DNA from: Baffinella frigidus
Taxonomy: Eukaryota > Cryptophyceae > Cryptomonadales > Baffinellaceae
Assembly: GCA_026770585.1 (NCBI GenBank)
Contig: MU646317.1
Span: 4,897-15,381, forward strand
Direction of reading: 5' to 3'
DNA length: 10,485 nucleotides
How positions within the stretch are numbered: position 1 is the stretch's first letter; each line of letters begins with the position of its first letter. The position numbers were made by a program, and so were the translations under genes. Below, one piece after another: positions 6,319 through 10,485 of the stretch. The notes beneath the pieces are model-generated. The model searched no databases. It was not told the DNA's origin and saw nothing but the letters and a program-made list of their open reading frames with translations.

Positions 6319-6476
6319 CGAAGCTTGTGCGTAGAGTACAGGGGTACCTCGCTCATGACCCCCCCCCCCCCCCTAGGACCCTACAGTAGGCCTATGCCTA
6401 GGGCCCTATGGTGGTCCTAGGGGGGGGGGCAGTTTCTTATGAGCGAGGTACCCCTGTACGAAGCTTGTGCGTAGAG
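6319..6476. mobile_element. TACAGGGG-type element (6337-6458) with 18-bp flanking direct repeats
   Basis: The element runs from TACAGGGGTACCTCGCTCAT at 6337 to its complement ending CCCCTGTA at 6458, with C- and G-runs inside each arm and a palindromic centre of CCTAGG-type blocks. CGAAGCTTGTGCGTAGAG occurs perfectly at 6319-6336 and 6459-6476, directly touching both ends. This may be an unusually long target-site duplication or a duplicated flank from rearrangement. The near-perfect arms could fold into one large hairpin. Confidence 0.8.
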
Positions 6477-6699
6477 CGTGCGACGCGACGGGAACGCCGA
6501 CGAAGATCGAGAAGAAGAAACGCGCCTCCCCCGAGGACCGAAGAGGCACGGTCGAAGAGGCGCGACCCTCTTGAGCATCTCTCAAAAGATATGGCGCGGC
6601 GCGGGGAATGTAGTGCGCGTCGAGAGGGTTAGTGTATATGCATGGCGCGCCGAGCGACGCGCGGGCGGCGAGAGAAGAGGAGAGCGGAGGTGCGAGGAA
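6477..6699. other. GC-rich spacer downstream of the - strand gene
   Basis: Overlapping open frames exist on + (for example Arg-rich ones) but their composition is that of a purine-rich, GC-rich sequence and they show no domain. Probably 3' flank of the gene on -. Confidence 0.4.
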
Positions 6700-6725
6700 G
6701 ATCAGCAGACGGCCGTCTGCTGATC
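6700..6725. other. perfect 26-bp palindrome over a stop codon
   Basis: GATCAGCAGACGG and its exact complement meet at 6712/6713 with no loop. The TGA stop of the - strand gene (6702-6704) lies in one arm and codons for QQTAVC in the rest. In RNA it could form a short hairpin at the 3' end of the reading frame; in DNA it could be a protein-binding site or a junction between inverted sequences. No further inverted similarity extends beyond it. Confidence 0.9.
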
Positions 6726-7556
6726 GTGGCGCTGCGTGGCGCGGCGCTCGGTGGCGCGCGACACCTTGTCACGGTGCCCGCGGCTCTTCTTCTCCACGCC
6801 GATGTGGCGCCCCCACCACTTGGGCTCCCCCGTGTACGGCGCCTCGTCGACGGCGCCGAGGGCGAGGGCGGACGTGTCTTCGGCCACGTCCTCCACCACG
6901 GCCTGCTCAACCGCGTCATCGGCAACCGATTCGTCCTCGGCGACGAGGTCCTGCTCGAGCGCAGGCCACTCCTCCACGGTGCCGTCGAAGGGCGCCGGTG
7001 CCTTGCTGGAGCAGAGGATCGTGTGGAAGGAGGGGCGCTCCGGGGCGGCGGGCGGAGGAGAGTCGGGCCCGACGAGGCACCACTCCTCTTCGTTTTCGAG
7101 GATCTCAGGGGCGATGTCCTGGTCGTCTGAGAGGTCTTGCCACGCTTCGTCGTCAATGAGCCCCACGAGCGGCGGCCACTGCACCACGGTGCCGTCGAAG
7201 GCGTCGAAGGCGCCCTGCGGGGCCTCAAACCTCGACCCCTCAGCCGCCCACTTGCCGGGCGCGATCTCCATCAGGCGCTCGATGGGAAGCGGAGAGATGG
7301 CCTTGAACCACTCGTTCAGCTGGGGCTTGGACGCGACGGTCGAGTTGCCGTCGGTGCATTCCTTGGCCTTGGCGTGCAGCGCCTTGACGATCTTGAGCTT
7401 GGTGTTGGTGCAACCGTTCGGGTGGTTCCGAGGTTCCCCGACGATCTCCCCGCCTGCCAGCTCCACCCGGATCTCCTGGCTTGCGTCCGTGACGCCGGTG
7501 CGGGGTCGGCGGGAGCCCATGCAGAAGCCAGGGCCGCAGCAGCCGCAGCGGCACAT
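6702..7556 (-). CDS. hypothetical protein, Cys-rich N terminus, FDGTV-W-P repeats
   Basis: An uninterrupted 284-residue frame, start ATG at 7554-7556 in a good context (CAAA before ATG), stop TGA at 6702-6704. I do not recognise the family. Residues 2-12 hold five Cys (CRCGCCGPGFC), which could be lipidated or bind metal. A predicted folded region follows (about 25-110, with LNEWFKAISPLPIERLMEIA). Two copies of FDGTV-x-x-WP-x-L stand at about 120-130 and 190-200, 70 residues apart, each followed by an acidic stretch; the DNA under them is also similar (CACGGTGCCGTCGAAGG). Residues 200-240 are strongly acidic and the tail is basic (KKSRGHRDK). Composition and frame integrity favour a real gene over the overlapping frames on +. 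It is divergent from the MYND gene with about 255 bp between starts. The last 20 residues could be intronic or untranslated if a splice site was missed. Confidence 0.7.
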   Translation of the reverse strand: MCRCGCCGPGFCMGSRRPRTGVTDASQEIRVELAGGEIVGEPRNHPNGCTNTKLKIVKALHAKAKECTDGNSTVASKPQLNEWFKAISPLPIERLMEIAPGKWAAEGSRFEAPQGAFDAFDGTVVQWPPLVGLIDDEAWQDLSDDQDIAPEILENEEEWCLVGPDSPPPAAPERPSFHTILCSSKAPAPFDGTVEEWPALEQDLVAEDESVADDAVEQAVVEDVAEDTSALALGAVDEAPYTGEPKWWGRHIGVEKKSRGHRDKVSRATERRATQRHDQQTAVC

Positions 7557-7811
7557 TTTGATGAGCTGTAAAAGTTGTACGAGTAAGCGCTCAACGACGG
7601 TTGCCGCAACAAACTCCTTCGGGCGGCTTGCGGCCAGGAAACTCGCCGGCGGTGTGGCGAGGGCGCGCAGTGGTGGGTGTGGGCAGGAGACGCGGCGGCG
7701 GTCGTGGACTTGCGAGTGCGTGGCCAGGTCCTTTCTCCTAAATTAGGAGAAATTTTCACCCCCCCCAGATTTTGCCTGTCTCAAAAAGTTTTTCGACCCA
7801 ACGGCTGGCTG
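7557..7811. promoter_or_regulatory. shared 5' region of two divergent genes
   Basis: About 255 bp between the - strand ATG and the MYND ATG; it must hold the promoters of both. A hairpin, TTTCTCCTA-AAT-TAGGAGAAA, with a 9-bp perfect stem lies at 7732-7752. It is followed by TTTTCACCCCCCCCAG, which could also be an acceptor of a 5' untranslated intron. No TATA box is evident. Confidence 0.45.
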
Positions 7812-9110
7812 ATGGCGGCGAGCGCGGGCAGCTGCGCCCACTGTGGTAAAATGGGCGTGGCGCTCAAGCGCTGCGCGATCTGCAAGGACACCTGGTACTG
7901 CGGCGCCGAGTGCCAGAAGGCGGCCTGGAAGGGTCACAAGAAGACTTGCGCGCCGCGGCTGCCTCTTGAGCAGGTTTTCGACATCGTGAGCGCGGCCCAC
8001 GACGCCGACGACTGGCGGGGGGTGATCAAGTGGGAGGGGCGCATGGAAGAGCTGCTGGACGGGCAGCCAGATGCCACTCGCAATTCGATCCTCTCGGCAT
8101 TCTCCAGGGCGCACGACTTGGGACACAGCAACGACCATGCGCGCTCGGCCATTCGGCTGGAGGAACGGCGCGTCGAGCTCCTGGGCACAATGGAGCGCTT
8201 CAGGGACCAAGGCGTGGCTCTGTGCGAAATCGCAGACCACCTCCGCTTGCTTGGAAGGACGCAGGAAGCCGCGACGTACTTCACGAGGGCACGGAATATC
8301 GGCGCACAACACGGCTTCTTCTCGGCCGGCAGAGTGCGATGCGTGCCTTGGCCTCGGGGGTCTGGCGATTCTGGATGGGCGGCACGAGGAGGGGCTGGAG
8401 CTGCTGCGAAACGCGGTTGCTGCCGCGCCCCTGTACGAGGGAAACGAGAGCAGCCACTTACTCAATGCATCGAGGCGGCTGATCGAAGCGCTCTTCACGA
8501 CCAACGCAATCGACGAGCTCGAGCCGCTCGTGCCGCGCTTTCGCGAGGCGGCCCAGGCGCACTCGCGAAAAGAGAGGCACATCTGCGCGTCGGAGTTGGA
8601 CAGTTTCTGCTTCAGTGCGCGACTTCACGAGGTCCTGTGCATCCCTTCACGCTGCCCGGCCCTTGAGGTCCTTTAGGTTCTTCGAGCTCCCAACATAGGC
8701 GGACACTGGAACTTATCCTGCAGAAAAGCCCTGCTTCCTTTCGGATCGCATCAAGCCCCCCGGTGCAGAAGGATCGCAGCATTTCATTCCACAAAGGCCG
8801 ATAGCATCTGTCACGCGTTGCACCGCGCCCGAGTCAAGACCCATGCACTCGTTGAACCCTCCTCTCTCCCCAGGCACGCGGAAGGCCCCAGGAAGCCGAG
8901 AGGGAGGTGCGCGCTCTGCTCGACCTCATGCGCGAGAACCGGGCAACAGTGCAAGACATGGCGGGTATTTGTCAACAAATTCTTCTTGTCTTCCATGGCC
9001 TAAAGGACCTAAAAAAAGCTTCCGGCCATCTCACGGAGGTTGGTTTTGTGAGCGTACCTGAACAGCGGAATCGAGAGGGGAACGCATCACGCGTGCGACA
9101 GATACGCTGA
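7812..9110 (+). CDS. MYND zinc-finger protein with TPR-like repeats, frameshifted
   Basis: ATG at 7812-7814 is the first Met before the zinc finger. Residues 8-46 give C-x2-C-x9-C-x2-C-x5-C-x3-C-x7-H-x3-C, a complete MYND finger (protein-protein interaction). Helical, TPR-like sequence follows (for example LCEIADHLRLLGRTQEAATY). Near 8325 the frame is lost: after HGFFSA the likely continuation (ECDACLGLGGLAILDGRHEE) is in the next frame, consistent with a 1- or 4-nt insertion, not an intron. That frame runs to SARLHE at 8631. A GT-AG intron, 8632-8873, then joins ARGRPQEAEREVRALLDLM, phase 0, to a stop at 9108-9110. The acceptor CTCTCTCCCCAG is strong. Total about 350 residues if the shift is corrected. 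From memory, MYND proteins with this TPR-like tail form large families in algae. The frameshift may mean a pseudogene or a sequencing error. Function beyond protein binding is unknown. Confidence 0.8.
8632..8873 (+). other. intron of the MYND gene
   Basis: 242 bp, GTCCTGTG to CTCTCTCCCCAG. Its removal joins HE to ARGRPQEAE in frame; without it the frame stops at 8674-8676 within the dispersed repeat. Unlike the ankyrin introns it has no telomere-like sequence; about a third of it is the repeat at 8668-8740. Confidence 0.75.
8668..8740 (+). repeat. dispersed repeat, copy 2
   Basis: Similar to 2108-2190: GTCCTTTAGGTTCTTCGAG, GGCGGACACTGGAAC, TTATCCTGCAGAAAA and GCTTCCTT all line up, with about 10 bp missing relative to copy 1. 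Its intronic position in a second gene suggests a mobile family tolerated in introns. Confidence 0.75.
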
Positions 9111-9481
9111 GCGCACCCGGAAGCGCGACCGAACAGCGGTGCCAGCAGGTGAACAAACCCCACTCTATTTTCGGCCAAAACCTCGTGCAGCTCCAAGCTC
9201 CCCAGCGCGGGAGCACTTGCTGCCTCTGCAGCGCTGAACACAATGCCTCATAGCTACCGGAAGTAGACATGAAACCGCCACAGCACGAACCTGCGGGGGC
9301 CGCACCATTGAACACGAAAATGTTGTGGCCACCCACACAACACTGCCACGCCACCCCTGCACAGCTAGCTCTCCACGCCCGCGAAACCACTCGCTACACT
9401 GCTAACACTGCGAACACGTGAAACGTCACCTGAAACGACAGAAGCGCAATGCCGACGGCTCCCCACCAGTGCACTAGGGGT
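9111..9481. other. intergenic stretch, no confident gene
   Basis: Open frames on - (for example 9031-9390, 119 codons) overlap the end of the MYND gene and show no domain or repeat that I recognise. The region has no clear tandem repeats. A small real gene on - cannot be excluded. Confidence 0.4.
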
Positions 9482-9818
9482 CCCGCGTGCCGCCCGCGCG
9501 CAACCCTTGCTCCACGCCCGCATCGTGCCCGCGCTTTTCTGCAGCGCCCTGCCATCCTATGCTGCTCGCGCACTCATCCGCCCCAGCCCGCCCGAGCCAG
9601 AAATCCATTTGGCGAGATTTGATGCCTGGGCTGAAGACGCGGCAGGATTTCCCCTCTGCCCGCGTGCCGCCCGCGCGCAACCCTTGCTCCACGCCCGCAT
9701 CGCGCCCGCGCTTTCCTGCAGCGCCCTGCCATCCTATGCTGCGCGCGCACTCATCCACCCCAGCCCGCCTGAGCCAGAAATCCATTTGGCGAGATTTGAT
9801 GCGAAGAAGACGCGGCAG
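9482..9818. repeat. 177-bp tandem duplication
   Basis: Copy 1 at 9482-9658 and copy 2 from 9659 share CCCGCGTGCCGCCCGCGCGC, CCTTGCTCCACGCCCGCATC, CCATCCTATGCTG and AGAAATCCATTTGGCGAGAT with few differences; similarity fades after GATTTGATGC. As 177 is 3 x 59, all frames stay open across both copies, and a - strand frame (9474-10019, 181 codons) contains two similar 59-residue blocks (RIKSRQMDFWL and AGVEQGLRAGGTR). Frames on + are equally open, so coding is not established. Confidence 0.85.
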
Positions 9819-10116
9819 CTTGAGGGGGGCGGCGGCGTTTGGGGGGGGCTGAACGAGACTTTGCATGGCTGAACAGGTGCGCAGGTACACCGCGAGGCAG
9901 ATTAGCTCAATGAGGCGGCGCAAGCGAATGCGGCGGTGCTCCTCTGGATGGGTGCTGACAGGACAAAGTCCTCGAGATGGTGGTGAAAACATGGCAGGGT
10001 CTCTACGCTCTCTCTGCATGCGCGCTCAAGAGCAACAAGAAAACGACTCCACCATGATGCGCTCCCCTCCCCTCCCGCGCGCCCACCGAGAAAGGGCAGC
10101 CTACCTCTACCTGGAC
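9819..10116. other. no confident gene; possible decayed ankyrin segment
   Basis: One + frame at about 9910-9975 reads NEAAQANAAVLLWMGADRTK, which resembles the second helix and turn of an ankyrin repeat, but stops lie close on both sides. Weak evidence only. Confidence 0.2.
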
Positions 10117-10485
10117 CTAAAACCCTAAACCCCCAACCCTGAACCCTAAACCCCAAGCCCTGCACCCTGCACCGTAAACCCTAAACCCTAAACCCTAAAC
10201 CCCAAACCCTACACCCTAAACCCTGAACCCTAACCCAGGGCATCGGGTGAGCGAGATGGGCCCTTGTAGTAAAATTCGTTGCCCAAACCCTAAACCCTAA
10301 ACCCTGAACTCTAAACCCTAAACCCTAAACCCTAAACCCTAAACCCCCAACCCTGAACCCTAAACCCCAAGCCCTGTACCCTGCACCGTCAACCCTAAAC
10401 CCTGAACCCTGAACCCCAAACCCTACACCCTAAACCCTGAACCCTAACCCAGGGCATCGGGTGAGCGAGATGGGCCCTTGTAGTA
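10117..10485 (+). repeat. telomere-like block organised as a 214-bp tandem unit
   Basis: CCCTAAA-type heptamers and variants (CCCTGAA, CCCTGCA, CCCTACA) on +. The stretch from AAACCCCCAACCCTG at 10127 through ACCCAGGGCATCGGGTGAGC and TGGGCCCTTGTAGTA recurs from 10341 to the window end, exactly 214 bp on. The non-telomeric insert GGCATCGGGTGAGCGAGATG follows a CCCAG and contains GGTGAGC, so each unit has acceptor-like and donor-like signals around 8 bp. The array probably continues right of the window. Confidence 0.9.

Noticed and set aside
6736-7746. 336-codon + frame opposite the 284-residue gene
   Set aside because: Ser/Arg-rich shadow of a GC-rich gene on -; no domain, while the - frame has balanced composition and internal motif repeats.
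1-10485. tRNA, rRNA or snRNA genes
   Set aside because: No B-box or other RNA gene signature was seen on either strand by eye; a covariance-model search was not possible.

Overview
This window is nuclear DNA of a eukaryote, most likely a GC-rich protist such as a microalga. The evidence is plant/algal-type CCCTAAA (TTTAGGG) telomere-like DNA, GT-AG introns inside clear protein-coding sequence, miniature inverted-repeat elements, and ankyrin and MYND/TPR-like genes of kinds that are expanded in algae. The species cannot be fixed from the sequence; haptophyte, stramenopile/pelagophyte or dinoflagellate are all guesses. All telomere-like blocks (1-157, four introns of the first gene, the end of its fifth intron, 4997-5440, 10117-10485) carry the C-rich strand on +, as expected near a left chromosome end.

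Left part (1-3648): an ankyrin-repeat gene on +. Exons at 158-406, 514-562, 827-1019, 1106-1146, 1353-1450 and 2787 onward join in phase into six consecutive ankyrin repeats. The introns between the first five exons are almost pure degenerate CCCTAAA sequence. The array begins exactly at the donor (three of four donors read GTRAACCC) and usually ends at an AAACCAG-like acceptor. Intron 5 (1451-2786) is much longer and packed with small inverted-repeat elements and fragments resembling the exon-5/donor junction. A probable C-terminal exon lies at about 3332-3648; its link to exon 6 is not resolved.

Middle part (3649-6700): no convincing gene. It holds a CT microsatellite, a 41-bp array of hairpins, a 170-bp direct duplication, a 440-bp telomere-like block, a 35-bp triplicate inside an inverted repeat, and three adjacent copies of a short inverted-repeat element family (5812-6458). 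One copy is flanked by perfect 18-bp direct repeats.

Right part (6700-9110): two divergent genes about 255 bp apart. On - is a 284-residue protein of unknown family with a Cys-rich N terminus and two FDGTV-x-x-W-P-x-L motifs; its stop codon sits in a perfect 26-bp palindrome. On + is a MYND zinc-finger protein with TPR-like helices, a probable frameshift near 8325, and one intron (8632-8873). That intron carries a second copy of a dispersed repeat also found in intron 5 of the ankyrin gene.

Right end (9111-10485): no confident gene. A 177-bp tandem duplication is followed by a telomere-like block organised as a 214-bp tandem unit that runs off the window. The main observation is that telomere-like repeats act as whole spliceosomal introns in the ankyrin gene.
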